A stretch of DNA of 64,000 nt from Burkholderiales bacterium (GCA_905339295.1 CAJPFI010000009.1:1-64000); one strand, 5' to 3'. Positions 45,445-55,878 are shown, counted from the stretch's first letter. The notes: generated by a model not told the origin, from the sequence alone. Numbers and translations are program-made.

Positions 45445-46767
45445 ATGAAGAACGCCCACCAGGTCCACCGCGGCCGGCGCGACGCGCTGATCGCGCAGAT
45501 GCGCAGGCACTCGGGGGGCGGCCTCGCGATCGTGCCGACCTCGCCGGAAGTCGCGCGCAACCGCGATTCGCTCTACCCGTACCGGCACGACAGCTATTTC
45601 TACTACCTGACGGGTTTCCCGGAACCCGAGGCCGTGGTCGCGCTCGTCGCGGACGGCGATGGCGACAGGCACGTGCTGTTCTGCCGCGAGAAGGACGTCG
45701 ACCGCGAGATCTGGGACGGATTCCGCTACGGACCCGACGCGGCGAAGGAGATCTTCGCGTTCGACGAGGCGCACCCGATCGCCGAACTCGACCGGCTGCT
45801 GCCCGATCTCACGGCCGACCGTCCCGCGCTGTTCACGCCGGTCGGGATGCACGCCGACTGGGACCGCCGCATCGCGGCCACGCTGAACGAGGTGCGCGGG
45901 CGGGCGCGCACCGGCGTCGTGGCGCCCGACGAGATCGTCGACGTCCGCGGCACGCTCGACCGCATGCGTCTGGTCAAGGACGTCCAGGAACTCGCGCTGA
46001 TGCGGCGCGCGGGCGAGATCTCGTCGCAGGCGCACCTCCGCGCGATGGCGCGCGCGCGGCCGGGCTGGCACGAGTACGAGGTGGAGGCCGAGCTTGCGCA
46101 CGAGTTCCTTCGCCAGGGCGCGCAGGCGGTCGCGTACCCGTCGATCGTGGCGAGCGGTCCGAACGCCTGCGTGCTCCACTACCGCGACAACGATCGGAGG
46201 ATGGCGGACGGCGACCTCCTGCTGATCGACGCGGGCTGCGAGTACCGCGGCTACGCGTCGGACATCACGCGCACGTTTCCGGTCAGCGGGAAGTTCTCGG
46301 GGCCGCAGAAGGCGGTCTACGAGCTCGTGCTCGCCGCGCAGCTTGCGTGCCTCGACGCGGTGCGTCCCGGCGCCTCGTTCCACGACTACCACAAGGTCGC
46401 CGAGCGTGTGCTCGCGCTGGGGCTGATCGACCTCGGGCTCATCGCCGGACCCCTCGACGCCGCGCTCGAGAGCGGAAGCTACAGGAAGTTCTACATGCAT
46501 CGCGCGGGCCACTGGCTCGGGATGGACGTGCACGACGCCGGCAACTACCAGGAGAAGGGCGAGTCGGTGAAGCTCGAGCCGGGGATGGTGCTGACCGTCG
46601 AGCCGGGGCTCTACATCCGTTCCGGCGAAGGCGTGCCCGACGAGTTCGCCGACATCGGCGTGCGCATCGAGGACGACGTAGCCGTCACGGCGGACGGCAT
46701 CGAGAACCTGACCGCGCGCGCGCCGAAGACCGTCGCGGACGTCGAGGCGGCGTGCGGCAACGGATGA
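45445..46767 (+). CDS. pepP: Xaa-Pro aminopeptidase
   Basis: Removes N-terminal residues preceding proline; 440 residues, matching aminopeptidase P. The N-terminal creatinase-like domain contains RHDSYFYYLTGFPEPEAV. The pita-bread domain carries metal ligands in LLIDAGCEYRGYASDITRTFPVSG (two Asp), HRAGHWLGMDVHD (His), TVEPGLYI (Glu) and GVRIEDDV (Glu). It is upstream of a UbiH-family hydroxylase gene, the same order as E. coli pepP-ubiH, with a 262-base gap that includes a heptamer-repeat element. Confidence 0.94.
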   Translation: MKNAHQVHRGRRDALIAQMRRHSGGGLAIVPTSPEVARNRDSLYPYRHDSYFYYLTGFPEPEAVVALVADGDGDRHVLFCREKDVDREIWDGFRYGPDAAKEIFAFDEAHPIAELDRLLPDLTADRPALFTPVGMHADWDRRIAATLNEVRGRARTGVVAPDEIVDVRGTLDRMRLVKDVQELALMRRAGEISSQAHLRAMARARPGWHEYEVEAELAHEFLRQGAQAVAYPSIVASGPNACVLHYRDNDRRMADGDLLLIDAGCEYRGYASDITRTFPVSGKFSGPQKAVYELVLAAQLACLDAVRPGASFHDYHKVAERVLALGLIDLGLIAGPLDAALESGSYRKFYMHRAGHWLGMDVHDAGNYQEKGESVKLEPGMVLTVEPGLYIRSGEGVPDEFADIGVRIEDDVAVTADGIENLTARAPKTVADVEAACGNG

Positions 46768-47035
46768 CCGGAGACACGGAGCGGCGGACAGGGGACGGAA
46801 GTGTCGGCGGCGGGCGCCGGCCGATGGGCGCGATCGATCGCGCTCGCGCCGCGCATGGCATGCGTGAGTCGCCGACGCCGGCTTCATGCCGGGGCGACGT
46901 CCTGCGATCCAGGCGGTTGTCGCTTCCCGCGGCGGAGGCGGTTCCGCGCGGTCGCTCGCGCCCTCGGGGGCCGACACGGCGCAAGCGCATGCGGTCGCTG
47001 TCCCCTGATCCCGGATTCCTGCCCGCCTGATGCCT
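46768..47035. repeat. Intergenic element with heptamer units before the UbiH-like gene
   Basis: The pepP-ubiH gap ends in units GATCCCG, GATTCCT and GATGCCT at 47007-47035 with one 8-base irregular unit. The last unit contains the ATG of the hydroxylase gene. Upstream sequence (GGCGGCGGGCGCCGGCCG, CCGGCTTCATGCCGG) can fold. No gene is visible here. Confidence 0.6.
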
Positions 47036-48178
47036 GACATCTGCGTCATCGGCACCGGGCCGGTCGGCGCGACGCTGGCGCTCGCGCTCGCGGACAGCGG
47101 ACTGGAGGTCGTCGCGCTCGACGCGCGAGCGCAGGGAGCGATCCTGCGCGGCGACCGGTCGCTCGCGCTGTCGCACGGCGCGCGGCTGATCTTCGACCGA
47201 CTCGGCGTGTGGACGCCGCTCGCCGCGATGCCCGGCGCGGTCACGCCGATCACGCGCATCGACGTGTCGCAGGCCGGCGGCTTCGGGACCGTCGCGCTGG
47301 ATGCGAACGACGTCTCGCTGCCGGCGCTGGGCTACGTTGTGTCCTACATCGCGCTGCAGGGTGCGCTCGACGCCGCGCTGGAGCGCAGGCGGGTCGACGT
47401 GCGCTACGGCGTGCCGGTCGACCGCGTCGACGCAACGCCGTCGCATGCGCGGGTGGTGCCCACCTCCGGCGCGGACGCCCTGGCCGCGCGTCTCGCCGTC
47501 GCGGCGGACGGCGCCGGCGCGGGCCTCGCGGGCATCGAGCGCGTGCGTCGCGACTACGGCCAGGTCGCGGTGATCGGCAAGGTGGAGACGTCGACGCCGC
47601 ACGGGGGCCTCGCCTACGAGCGCTTCACGCCCGACGGCCCGATCGCGCTGCTTCCCGAAGGCGGGCACTACGCCTTCGTGTGGACGCTCGCGCCGCGGCG
47701 CGCGCAGGAGTTGCTGGCGATGCCGGAAGACGCTTTCGTCGACCGCTTCGCCGCGGGTTTCGGCCGGCGACGGTCCGACTTCGTCCGCGCGTGGGGGCGG
47801 AGGTCATTTCCGCTGGCGCTCGAGTTCGCCCGCCCCGCGGTCGCGCGGCGCATCGTCGCGATCGGCAACGCATCGCAGACGCTGCACCCGGTCGCCGGGC
47901 AGGGATTCAACGTCGGCCTGCGCGACGCGTGGGAGCTCAAGCGCGCGATCTCGGCATCGCCGCGCGAGGCGATCGGCACGCGGCCGATGCTCGACGCCTA
48001 CGCCGCGAGGCGCCGCCCTGACCGTTGGGCCGGCATCGCGTTCACGCACGGCCTCGTGCACCTGTTCGGGACAGACCTGCCTTTCGTCCGCTGGCCGCGA
48101 GGCCTCGGACTCGCGCTTCTCGACGCGATCCCGCCGCTCAAGCGGACGTTCACGCGCGCGATGCTGTTCGGTGCGTGA
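47030..48178 (+). CDS. UbiH/UbiF/VisC-family FAD-dependent hydroxylase
   Basis: Aromatic-ring hydroxylase of ubiquinone biosynthesis; 382 residues. CVIGTGPVGATLALALADSGLEVVALDAR is the N-terminal FAD-binding fold, and the later IGNASQTLHPVAGQGFNVGLRDAWEL is the family's second FAD motif. Synteny with pepP supports a UbiH-like role, but UbiF/UbiI-type activities cannot be excluded. The protein starts MPD because its ATG lies inside a heptamer repeat unit. Confidence 0.88.
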   Translation: MPDICVIGTGPVGATLALALADSGLEVVALDARAQGAILRGDRSLALSHGARLIFDRLGVWTPLAAMPGAVTPITRIDVSQAGGFGTVALDANDVSLPALGYVVSYIALQGALDAALERRRVDVRYGVPVDRVDATPSHARVVPTSGADALAARLAVAADGAGAGLAGIERVRRDYGQVAVIGKVETSTPHGGLAYERFTPDGPIALLPEGGHYAFVWTLAPRRAQELLAMPEDAFVDRFAAGFGRRRSDFVRAWGRRSFPLALEFARPAVARRIVAIGNASQTLHPVAGQGFNVGLRDAWELKRAISASPREAIGTRPMLDAYAARRRPDRWAGIAFTHGLVHLFGTDLPFVRWPRGLGLALLDAIPPLKRTFTRAMLFGA

Positions 48179-48237
48179 CGGGACCGCGAACGCGCGTTCG
48201 CCGGAACCAAGGGTGTCGTGCCCGCGCGCAAAGCCGG

Positions 48238-48243
48238 TATAAT
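48238..48243 (+). promoter_or_regulatory. Candidate -10 box (TATAAT) upstream of dusB
   Basis: Exact TATAAT 39 bases before the dusB start, in GCCGGTATAATTCTCG. No convincing -35 at the standard spacing. Confidence 0.45.
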
Positions 48244-48281
48244 TCTCGTCCCTCCGCAACGCGCAACTCCCGCGAGCCTCC

Positions 48282-49361
48282 GTGCGCATCGGTCCCCACG
48301 CGCTGCCGAACGCCCTCGCCGTCGCCCCGATGGCGGGCGTCACCGACCGGCCCTTCCGCCAGCTCTGCAAGCGGCTGGGCGCGGGCTATGCCGTGTCGGA
48401 GATGGTCGCGTCGAATCCGGCGCTGCGCGGCACCGCGAAGTCGCTGCGGCGGATCGAGCACGCGGGCGAGATCGCGCCGGTCGCGGTCCAGATCGCCGGC
48501 GCGGATCCGGCGTCGATGGCCGACGCCGCGCGCTACAACGTCGAGCGCGGCGCGCAGATCATCGACATCAACATGGGCTGCCCGGCGAAGAAGGTCTGCA
48601 ATGTCGCGGCGGGGTCGGCGCTCCTGTCCGACGAGCCGCGCGTCGCCTCGATACTCGCCGCGGTCGTCGCCGCGGTCGACGTGCCCGTGACGCTCAAGAT
48701 CCGCACCGGACCATCGCCCGCCGGGCGCAACGCGGTGCGCATCGCCCGGATCGCGGAGGAGGCCGGCATCGCGGCGCTGGCGATCCACGGCCGCACGCGC
48801 GCATGCGCGTTCACCGGCGCGGTCGAGTACGCCACGATCGCCGAGGTGAAGCGGTCGGTGGGGATCCCGGTGATCGCGAACGGAGACATCGACTCGCCCG
48901 AGCGCGCGAAGGCGGTGCTCGACGCGACCGGCGCCGACGGGATCATGATCGGGCGCGCGGCGCAGGGGCGCCCGTGGATCTTCCGCGAGATTGCGCACTA
49001 CCTCGCGACCGGCCGGCGGCTGCTGCCGCCGCCGGTGGAGGAGATCCGCGCGCTCGTCGTCCTGCACCTGCACGACCACTACTCGTTTCACGGGGCCGAG
49101 GCCGGCGTGCGCACCGCGCGCAAGCATCTCGGCTGGTACGCGGCGGGGCTCGACGGCGGCGCGGCATTCCGGCGCGCCATGAACGCCTGCGAGACGCCCG
49201 CCACGCAGCTTTGCGTCGTGAACGACTTCTTCGATCGCCTCGCGGGACAGGGCGACCGGCTGATCGAGGCGAGCACGCCCGTCGAAGGCGGTGCCGATGC
49301 CGGCGCGCAGGTCCCGCGCGCCCATGCGAGGCAACGGGTCGGGGAGGCCCTCGCCGCGTGA
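48282..49361 (+). CDS. dusB: tRNA-dihydrouridine synthase B
   Basis: FMN enzyme that reduces a uridine in the tRNA D-loop; 359 residues from GTG at 48282. [26 protein letters not shown] binds [14 protein letters not shown] carries the catalytic cysteine, and IHGRTR and [13 protein letters not shown] are conserved. Its stop overlaps the start of fis (GTGA), reproducing the dusB-fis operon seen across beta- and gammaproteobacteria. Confidence 0.95.
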   Translation: MRIGPHALPNALAVAPMAGVTDRPFRQLCKRLGAGYAVSEMVASNPALRGTAKSLRRIEHAGEIAPVAVQIAGADPASMADAARYNVERGAQIIDINMGCPAKKVCNVAAGSALLSDEPRVASILAAVVAAVDVPVTLKIRTGPSPAGRNAVRIARIAEEAGIAALAIHGRTRACAFTGAVEYATIAEVKRSVGIPVIANGDIDSPERAKAVLDATGADGIMIGRAAQGRPWIFREIAHYLATGRRLLPPPVEEIRALVVLHLHDHYSFHGAEAGVRTARKHLGWYAAGLDGGAAFRRAMNACETPATQLCVVNDFFDRLAGQGDRLIEASTPVEGGADAGAQVPRAHARQRVGEALAA

Positions 49362-49612
49362 ACAGACGAATCCGCCTGAACGGCAGCAACGAGATCGGCC
49401 GCAGCGTCGAGAAGTCGCTCGACGAGTATTTCCGCAAGCTCGACGGCGAGCCGGCGCACAACGTCTACGAGATGGTGATCGGCCACGTCGAGCGCGCGCT
49501 GCTCTCGTCGATCATGGAGCGTGCGGGACACAACCAGACGCACGCGGCGGACATGCTCGGGATGAACCGGAACACGCTGCGGGCCAAGCTCGTGAAGTAC
49601 AAGCTGGCATGA
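49358..49612 (+). CDS. fis: Fis-family nucleoid-associated regulator
   Basis: Small DNA-bending protein of 84 residues from GTG at 49358, overlapping the dusB stop. The C-terminal helix-turn-helix [27 protein letters not shown] is typical of Fis and NtrC tails; the N-terminal half ([35 protein letters not shown]) forms the dimer core. Its TGA overlaps the purH ATG, linking purine synthesis to the same transcript. Confidence 0.93.
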   Translation: MNRRIRLNGSNEIGRSVEKSLDEYFRKLDGEPAHNVYEMVIGHVERALLSSIMERAGHNQTHAADMLGMNRNTLRAKLVKYKLA

Positions 49613-51186
49613 TGGCCGCGCCGGTCGCCCGGGCGCTGCTGTCCGTGTCGGACAAGGCTGGCGTGGTCGAGTTCGCCCGCTCGCTCGCCGCGCGCGGCGT
49701 CGAGCTGCTGTCGACCGGAGGCACCGCGAGGGCGATCGCCGACGCGGGCGTGCCGGTGACCGACGTCGGCGCGTTCACCGGCTTTCCGGAGATGCTCGAC
49801 GGGCGCGTCAAGACGCTTCACCCGAAGGTGCACGGCGGCATCCTCGCGCGACGCGACCTGCCCGCGCACGTCGACGCGCTCGCCGCGCACGGGATCCCGA
49901 CGATCGACCTCGTGGTCGTCAACCTCTACCCGTTCCGCGAGACCGTCGCGAAGCCGGGATGCACGCTCGACGACGCGATCGAGAACATCGACATCGGCGG
50001 TCCGGCGATGGTCCGCGCGGCCGCGAAGAACTGGCCCCACGTCGGCATCGTCGTCGACCCGGCCGACTATGCGCCGATCGTGGCCGAGCTCGCGCGAGCC
50101 GGCAACGCGCTGTCGGACGCGACGAGGTTCGCGCTCGCGCGAAAGGCGTTCGCGCACACCGCCGCCTACGACGGCGCGATCGCGAACTGGCTCACCGCGC
50201 GCTCGCCCGACGGCAGCGCCGAGACGTTCCCGCAGTCGTTCCGCTATGCCGGCGAGCGCGCGCAGTCGCTGCGCTACGGCGAGAACCCGCACCAGTCGGC
50301 CGCCTTCTATCGCGACGAGGTGCCCGCGGCGGGGTCGATCGCGACGTTCCGCCAGCGCCAGGGCAAGGAGCTGTCGTACAACAACATCGCCGACTCGGAC
50401 GCGGCCTGGGAGTGCGTGAAGTCGTTCGAGGCCACCGCGTGCGTGATCGTCAAGCACGCCAATCCGTGCGGCGTGGCGCTCGGCGGCTCCACGCTCGACG
50501 CCTACCGGCGCGCGCTTTCGACCGACCCGGTCAGCGCGTTCGGCGGGATCATCGCGTTCAACCGCCCGGTCGACGCCGCGACGCTCGAGGCGGTCGCCGC
50601 GCAGTTCGTCGAGGTGCTTGCCGCGCCCGGCTACACCGACGATGCGCTCGCGGTGATCGCGCAGAAGAAGAACGTGCGCGTGCTCGAGATTCTGCTGCCG
50701 CCCGCCGGCAGTGCCACGCCGCAGCTCGACTTCAAGCGCGTCGGCGGGGGGCTGCTCGTGCAGACCGGCGACGCGCGCAACGTCGCGCCCGGCGAGCTCA
50801 CCGTCGTCACCAGGAGGACGCCGACGCCGGCGCAGCTCGCCGATCTGATGTTCGCCTGGCGCGTGGCCAAGTTCGTCAAGTCGAACGCGATCGTCTATTG
50901 CGCCGGCGGCGCGACGCTCGGCATCGGCGCGGGCCAGATGAGCCGCGTCGACTCGACGCGCATCGCGGCCGCCAAGGCCGCGGGCGCGAAGCTCGATCTC
51001 GCGGGATCGGTGGTCGCCTCCGACGCGTTCTTCCCGTTTCGCGACGGGCTCGACGTCGTCGCGGACCAGGGCGCCGCCGCCGTGATCCAGCCGGGCGGCA
51101 GCGTGCGCGACGACGAGGTGATCGCGGCGGCCGACGAGCGCGAGCTCGCGATGGTGTTCACGGGCGTGCGGCATTTCCGACATTGA
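49609..51186 (+). CDS. purH: Bifunctional AICAR transformylase/IMP cyclohydrolase
   Basis: Last two steps of IMP synthesis; 525 residues. The N-terminal cyclohydrolase (MGS-like) domain has [16 protein letters not shown] and [16 protein letters not shown]. The C-terminal transformylase domain has [16 protein letters not shown] and [15 protein letters not shown], with the catalytic Lys-His. The ATG at 49609 overlaps the fis stop. pagP and purD follow on the same strand. Confidence 0.96.
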   Translation: MMAAPVARALLSVSDKAGVVEFARSLAARGVELLSTGGTARAIADAGVPVTDVGAFTGFPEMLDGRVKTLHPKVHGGILARRDLPAHVDALAAHGIPTIDLVVVNLYPFRETVAKPGCTLDDAIENIDIGGPAMVRAAAKNWPHVGIVVDPADYAPIVAELARAGNALSDATRFALARKAFAHTAAYDGAIANWLTARSPDGSAETFPQSFRYAGERAQSLRYGENPHQSAAFYRDEVPAAGSIATFRQRQGKELSYNNIADSDAAWECVKSFEATACVIVKHANPCGVALGGSTLDAYRRALSTDPVSAFGGIIAFNRPVDAATLEAVAAQFVEVLAAPGYTDDALAVIAQKKNVRVLEILLPPAGSATPQLDFKRVGGGLLVQTGDARNVAPGELTVVTRRTPTPAQLADLMFAWRVAKFVKSNAIVYCAGGATLGIGAGQMSRVDSTRIAAAKAAGAKLDLAGSVVASDAFFPFRDGLDVVADQGAAAVIQPGGSVRDDEVIAAADERELAMVFTGVRHFRH

Positions 51187-51202
51187 CAGGGGCCGTCCGG
51201 AC

Positions 51203-51787
51203 ATGAGTCTCCGCAGCGTGATCGCCGCCGCCGCATGGGCGCTGTGCCTGCCGGCGGCCGCGGAAGCGGCGCAGTGCCGGGGCGACCCGACGTCCGAGGC
51301 GCTCGCCTGGTACGAGCGGTTCTGCAGCCGGCTCACCGACACGTGGAAGCGCGGCGACCACGAGATCCTGCTGTCCGGCTACACGTGGCACCTGCCGTGG
51401 ACCTACACGAGGGACAAGCGCAAGGAGCTCGAGGACCTGTCGTGGGGGGCCGGCTACGGGCGCATCGCCGAGGATCCCAACGGCGACACGCACAGCGTAT
51501 TCGGCTTCGCATTCCGCGATTCGCACGGCAACGCGCAGCTCCAGGTCGGCTACACCTGGTCGAGATTCTGGGGCCCGCGCGACGGGCTCCAGGGCGGGCT
51601 GGGCTACACGGTGATGATCGTCCAGCGGCCGGACATCTTCGACGGCGTCCCGTTCCCGGCCGCGCTGCCGCTCTTCTCGCTGCGCTATGGCCAGGCGTCG
51701 CTCGTGTCCACGTTCATACCGACCGTCAACGGCGGCGTGAACAACGGAAGCGTGATCTTCCTGCTCGGTCGCTACACGTTCAAGTGA
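51203..51787 (+). CDS. pagP: Lipid A palmitoyltransferase PagP
   Basis: Outer-membrane enzyme that moves palmitate from phospholipid to lipid A; 194 residues. A signal peptide (about 1-22) precedes a short amphipathic helix and an eight-strand barrel. [20 protein letters not shown] holds the catalytic His region and [19 protein letters not shown] the Asp-Ser pair, matching PagP. The barrel ends GRYTFK. It sits between purH and purD with gaps of 16 and 13 bases, an unusual place for an envelope gene. Confidence 0.88.
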   Translation: MSLRSVIAAAAWALCLPAAAEAAQCRGDPTSEALAWYERFCSRLTDTWKRGDHEILLSGYTWHLPWTYTRDKRKELEDLSWGAGYGRIAEDPNGDTHSVFGFAFRDSHGNAQLQVGYTWSRFWGPRDGLQGGLGYTVMIVQRPDIFDGVPFPAALPLFSLRYGQASLVSTFIPTVNGGVNNGSVIFLLGRYTFK

Positions 51788-51800
51788 GGCGCGGGCGCCG

Positions 51801-53093
51801 ATGAACGTCCTGGTGATCGGCGGCGGCGGCCGCGAGCACGCGATGGCGTGGAAGCTTGCGGCCTCGGCGCGCGTGGCTCGCGTCTTCGTCGCGCCGGGCA
51901 ACGCGGGCACCGCGCGCGAGCAGGGCGTCTCCAACGTGCCGATCACCGCGATCCCCGATCTCGTCGCCTTCGCGCGCAAGGAAGGCGTCGCGCTCACGAT
52001 CGTGGGACCGGAGGCGCCGCTCGCGGCCGGCGTGGTCGACGCGTTCCGCGAGGCGGGACTTCCGATCGTCGGGCCGACGCGCGCCGCGGCGCAGCTCGAG
52101 GCGTCGAAGGACTACGCGAAGGCGTTCATGCAGCGTCACGGCATCCCGACCGCCGGGTACCGCACGTTCGCAGACGCCGCCGAGGCCAGGGCGTACGTCG
52201 CGACGCGCGGCGCGCCGATCGTCGTGAAGGCGGACGGCCTTGCGGCCGGGAAGGGCGTCGTGGTCGCGTCGACCGTCGCCGAGGCGCAGGCGGCGGTCGA
52301 CGCGATGCTCGTTGGCCAGTCGATGGGCGAGGCGGGCGCGCGCGTCGTGGTCGAGGACTTTCTCGCGGGCGAGGAGGCGAGCTTCATCGTGCTCGTCGAT
52401 GGCCGCACCGTGCTGCCGCTCGCCTCGTCGCAGGACCACAAGCGGCTCCGCGACAACGACGAGGGCCCCAACACCGGCGGCATGGGCGCGTACTCGCCCG
52501 CGCCGATCGTCACGCCCGCGATGCACGCGCGCATCATGCGCGAGGTGATCCTGCCCACGGTCGAGGGAATGGCCGCCGACGGCGTTCCCTACACCGGGTT
52601 CCTGTACGCCGGCGTGATGATCGATGCGGCAGGCGCGCCGCGCGTGCTCGAGTTCAACTGCCGGCTGGGCGATCCCGAGACGCAGCCGATCATGGCCCGG
52701 CTCAAGACCGACCTCGCCGACCTCGCGGGGCACGCGACGCGCGGCACGCTCGACCGCGTCGAGGCCGAGTGGGACCGGCGCACGGCGCTGTGCGTCGTGC
52801 TCGCCGCGGCCGGCTATCCCGACGCTCCCCGGCGCGGCGACGCGATCGCCGGGCTCGACCGGATCGACGCGCAGCGCCACCCCGGTGTCGTCGTGTTCCA
52901 TGCCGGCACGACGCTGCAGGGCGGCGAGGTCGTCACGAGCGGCGGCCGGGTGCTGGGCGTCACGGCGCTGGGCGACTCGGTGCGCCAGGCGCAGCGCGCG
53001 GCGTACGCGGCGATCGCGGAAATCCGGTTCGACGGCATGCAGCACCGGACCGACATCGGCCACCGCGCGATCGCGCGCCGCCCGCCGGGATGA
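51801..53093 (+). CDS. purD: Phosphoribosylamine-glycine ligase
   Basis: Makes glycinamide ribonucleotide from phosphoribosylamine, glycine and ATP; 430 residues. [20 protein letters not shown] is the N domain, [17 protein letters not shown] the ATP-grasp loop, and [24 protein letters not shown] and [15 protein letters not shown] are diagnostic. It follows pagP by 13 bases and ends 4 bases before a GC-rich palindromic repeat. Confidence 0.96.
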   Translation: MNVLVIGGGGREHAMAWKLAASARVARVFVAPGNAGTAREQGVSNVPITAIPDLVAFARKEGVALTIVGPEAPLAAGVVDAFREAGLPIVGPTRAAAQLEASKDYAKAFMQRHGIPTAGYRTFADAAEARAYVATRGAPIVVKADGLAAGKGVVVASTVAEAQAAVDAMLVGQSMGEAGARVVVEDFLAGEEASFIVLVDGRTVLPLASSQDHKRLRDNDEGPNTGGMGAYSPAPIVTPAMHARIMREVILPTVEGMAADGVPYTGFLYAGVMIDAAGAPRVLEFNCRLGDPETQPIMARLKTDLADLAGHATRGTLDRVEAEWDRRTALCVVLAAAGYPDAPRRGDAIAGLDRIDAQRHPGVVVFHAGTTLQGGEVVTSGGRVLGVTALGDSVRQAQRAAYAAIAEIRFDGMQHRTDIGHRAIARRPPG

Positions 53094-53096
53094 CAA

Positions 53097-53134
53097 CCCC
53101 CCGAAGCTCGCTTCGCGAGCCTCCCCCCGGGGGG
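53097..53134. repeat. GC-rich palindromic repeat, copy 1
   Basis: Six C's, then GAAGCTCGCTTCGCGAGCC (a palindromic stem GCTCGC/GCGAGC), then CCCCCCGGGGGG. A closely matching copy in opposite orientation lies at 55837-55872. It is directly after purD and could end its transcript. Confidence 0.75.
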
Positions 53135-53205
53135 CACGGCGACCTCGGGACGGCCCGTCGGTCGCCGGTGCTGCGAACCGACGCGCCACGCCGCGCGGCC
53201 TGAGC

Positions 53206-54135
53206 ATGGACGTTCCCGCGGTGCGCAGCTATCTCGCAGGGTTGCAGGAGAGCATCGTCCTGCGCCTCGCGGCGATCGACGGCGGCCCGTTCCTGCGCGA
53301 CGCGTGGGAGCGACCCGAGGGCGGCGGCGGCGTTTCGCGGCTGATCGAGGACGGTCAGGTTCTCGAGCGGGGCGGCGTCAATTTCTCCGACGTCCGCGGC
53401 ACGGCGCTGCCGCCGTCCGCGACGGCGAGCCGCCCGGAACTCGCCGGTCGCGCGTGGCAGGCGATGGGCGTGTCGCTCGTCGTGCATCCGCGCAATCCGC
53501 ACGCGCCCACGGCGCACATGAACGTGCGGATGTTCGTCGCGACGCGCGACGGTGCCGCGCCCGTCTGGTGGTTCGGCGGCGGCATGGACCTGACGCCGTA
53601 CTACGGCTACGACGAGGACGCGATCCATTTCCATCGTGCGTGCCGCGACGCGGTCGCGCCTTTCGGCGCGGAGCTCCACGCGCGCTGGAAGAAGGCGTGC
53701 GACGACTACTTCCTCCTGAGGCACCGGCGCGAGCCGCGCGGCGTCGGCGGCATCTTCTTCGACGACCTTGCCGACGGCGGCTTCGACCGGTGCTTCGCGA
53801 TCCTTCGCTCGGTGGGTGACGCGTTCGTCCCCGCCTACGCGCCGATCCTCGAGCGCCGCAAGGACCTCGCGTACGGCGAGCTCGAGCGCGATTTCCAGGC
53901 GTATCGGCGCGGGCGCTACGTCGAGTTCAACCTCGTGTGGGACCGCGGCACGCTGTTCGGCCTGCAGAGCAACGGCCGCACCGAGGCGATCCTGATGTCG
54001 ATGCCGCCGGTCGCGAAATGGCGCTACGACTGGCGTCCCGCGCCGGGCACGCCGGAGGCGCGGCTCTACGAGCGCTACCTCGTCCCGCGCGACTGGGCGG
54101 ACGAGTCGACGGCCGGATTGCCGGCACGCGGCTGA
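53206..54135 (+). CDS. hemF: Oxygen-dependent coproporphyrinogen III oxidase
   Basis: Aerobic heme synthesis step converting coproporphyrinogen III to protoporphyrinogen IX; 309 residues from the ATG at 53206. [20 protein letters not shown] is a core motif, HMNVRMF carries an active-site residue set, and [16 protein letters not shown] and [23 protein letters not shown] are diagnostic. The N-terminal [18 protein letters not shown] is the metal/substrate-side motif. It lies after the repeat that follows purD. Confidence 0.96.
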   Translation: MDVPAVRSYLAGLQESIVLRLAAIDGGPFLRDAWERPEGGGGVSRLIEDGQVLERGGVNFSDVRGTALPPSATASRPELAGRAWQAMGVSLVVHPRNPHAPTAHMNVRMFVATRDGAAPVWWFGGGMDLTPYYGYDEDAIHFHRACRDAVAPFGAELHARWKKACDDYFLLRHRREPRGVGGIFFDDLADGGFDRCFAILRSVGDAFVPAYAPILERRKDLAYGELERDFQAYRRGRYVEFNLVWDRGTLFGLQSNGRTEAILMSMPPVAKWRYDWRPAPGTPEARLYERYLVPRDWADESTAGLPARG

Positions 54136-54222
54136 CGATCGGCGCGAACCGGCGGCCAACCCCGGCGAGACAACCCTTCCGCGGCGGCCCCGGCGTCGCC
54201 GTGCCACGAGAGCTCCCTTCCC

Positions 54223-54795
54223 ATGAGTCACGCTCCGGAAGCATCCGGCGCCGACGCACACCTCGTCGAGACGAAGCTCGACTCGGAGGCCGTGTTCGAC
54301 GGCGCGCTGCTGCACGTGCGCCGCGACACCGTTCGGCTGCCGACCGGTCGAACCGCGACGCGCGAGTACGTCGTGCACCCCGGCGCGGTGCTGATCGCGC
54401 CGCGCTTGCCCGACGGCCGCTGGATCGTCGAGCGGCAGTTCCGCTATCCGGTCGGGCGGGTGTTCCTCGAGTTCCCCGCCGGCAAGCGCGATCCGGGCGA
54501 GTCCGCGCTCGACACCGGCAGGCGCGAGCTCGCCGAGGAGGCGGGTTACGTGGCGCGGGCGTGGACGCGGCTGGGCGTCATCCATCCGGTGATCGGCTAC
54601 TCGGACGAGGCGATCGAGCTGTGGCGCGCCGACGGGCTCGAGCACGTCGGCCGGCGCCTCGACGAGGACGAGCACCTCGACATCCTCGCGATGAGCGGCG
54701 CGGAGCTGCTCGCGGCGCTCGATCGCGGCGAGATCACCGACGCGAAGACCGTCGCTGCGCTGTTCTTCCTCGAGCGCGGCGGCGGCGTCGCATGA
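54223..54795 (+). CDS. NUDIX hydrolase, ADP-ribose pyrophosphatase-like
   Basis: Predicted hydrolase of ADP-ribose or a similar nucleotide-sugar diphosphate; 190 residues. The Nudix box is complete from GKRDPGES to RRELAEEAGYV, with all catalytic glutamates, preceded by the FRYPVGRVFLEFPAG block typical of ADP-ribose pyrophosphatases (NudF type). The ATG at 54223 is supported by alignment with the family's usual N terminus. Its end overlaps the start of the acylphosphatase gene. Confidence 0.9.
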   Translation: MSHAPEASGADAHLVETKLDSEAVFDGALLHVRRDTVRLPTGRTATREYVVHPGAVLIAPRLPDGRWIVERQFRYPVGRVFLEFPAGKRDPGESALDTGRRELAEEAGYVARAWTRLGVIHPVIGYSDEAIELWRADGLEHVGRRLDEDEHLDILAMSGAELLAALDRGEITDAKTVAALFFLERGGGVA

Positions 54796-55070
54796 TCGCG
54801 CGCAGGCTGCGCGTCCACGGCCGCGTGCAGGGCGTCGGCTTCCGCGCCGCGATGGCGGACGCCGCGCTCGCCTCGGGCGTCGACGGCTGGGTGCGCAACC
54901 GGCGCGACGGCACGGTCGAGGCGTGGCTGCAGGGACCGGACGACGCCGTCGCGCGCGTCGTGGCGTGGGCGCGGCGCGGTCCGCCGCTCGCGCGCGTCGA
55001 CCGGATCGACGTCGACGAGTCCGACGCCGATGCAGCCGTCCGAGGTTTCGGGCAGGCCCCGACGGCCTGA
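54792..55070 (+). CDS. acyP: Acylphosphatase
   Basis: Small hydrolase of acyl phosphates, 92 residues. RRLRVHGRVQGVGFRAAM carries the phosphate-binding loop and catalytic Arg, and GWVRNRRDGTVEAWLQGP carries the catalytic Asn. The ATG at 54792 overlaps the preceding NUDIX gene by 4 bases, so the two are translationally coupled. It converges with the membrane-protein gene. Confidence 0.93.
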   Translation: MIARRLRVHGRVQGVGFRAAMADAALASGVDGWVRNRRDGTVEAWLQGPDDAVARVVAWARRGPPLARVDRIDVDESDADAAVRGFGQAPTA

Positions 55071-55075
55071 ACGCG

Positions 55076-55765
55076 TCACCTTCCGCAGAGGTCGCGCCAT
55101 GCGACGTAGGTCGCGCAGGCGATGAGCGGCAGCGCGATCACGAGCCCGATGCCCATCGTGAGGAGCCCGAGCGCGAGCAGCGCGAACGCGATCGCACCGT
55201 AGACGACGAACGCGCCCGGGTTGCGCAGGAACGCCACGGCCGAGATCGAGAACGACCGGCCGAAACCCGCGTCGCCGAACAGCGCCGCGAGCGGCACGAG
55301 CGACATCGGCAGCGACACGAGGATCCCGATGGCGTAGATCGCGAGCACCGTCGCGGCGTCGAGGTCCGCCGGCGCCGCGGCCGGCCTGAGCAGGTTCACG
55401 CCGGCGAACCTGTCGGCCGCCATCCACTCGGCGGCGAACGTGATCGTCGAGGAAAGCACGATCGCGCCGATCGCCGCCGCGGGGGCGCGAAACGCGTAGA
55501 GCGCGTGCGCGACGCGCGGCCGCGCGCCGGCTTCGGCGGCGGCGGCGCCGTAGAGCATGCCGCACGCGATGAGCGGAACGATGATCCTCGAGGCGAGCGC
55601 GCCGGCGTCGGGGATCGTCTCGAGCGCGACCTGCGCGAGCACCGTCAGGACGGCCAGCAGCGACAGCGTCGCGGGACCGCGCTTCCACAGGCGCATCGCG
55701 TCGCCGTACCAGACGAGCGCGCGCGCCGTGGGCACCGATGCGATCGTCGTTCCCTCGTCAGGCAT
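55076..55765 (-). CDS. Integral membrane protein of unknown function
   Basis: Protein of 229 residues from the ATG at 55763-55765 (MPDEGTTIASVPTARALVWY). It has about six hydrophobic segments, with ARALVWYGDAMRLWKRGP before the first and a central loop containing AADRFAGVNLLRPA. The overall pattern (cytoplasmic N terminus, VSLPMSLVPLAALFGDAGFGRSF, WRDLCGR at the end) resembles the betaproteobacterial BPSS1780-type membrane proteins. I cannot assign a function. Confidence 0.75.
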   Translation of the reverse strand: MPDEGTTIASVPTARALVWYGDAMRLWKRGPATLSLLAVLTVLAQVALETIPDAGALASRIIVPLIACGMLYGAAAAEAGARPRVAHALYAFRAPAAAIGAIVLSSTITFAAEWMAADRFAGVNLLRPAAAPADLDAATVLAIYAIGILVSLPMSLVPLAALFGDAGFGRSFSISAVAFLRNPGAFVVYGAIAFALLALGLLTMGIGLVIALPLIACATYVAWRDLCGR

Positions 55766-55836
55766 CACGCACCGCGCGAACGACGGCGCCTGGCGCCCCG
55801 CGGCGACCGAAGGATCGCCGGAAGACCGCCCTGTCT

Positions 55837-55872
55837 CCCTGGGGGGAGGCTCGCGCAGCGAGCATCGGGGGG
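55837..55872. repeat. GC-rich palindromic repeat, copy 2
   Basis: Reverse-complement copy of the element at 53097-53134, with the same GCTCGC/GCGAGC stem and flanking C/G runs. It is between the membrane-protein gene and livF. Confidence 0.75.
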
Positions 55873-55878
55873 AACAGG

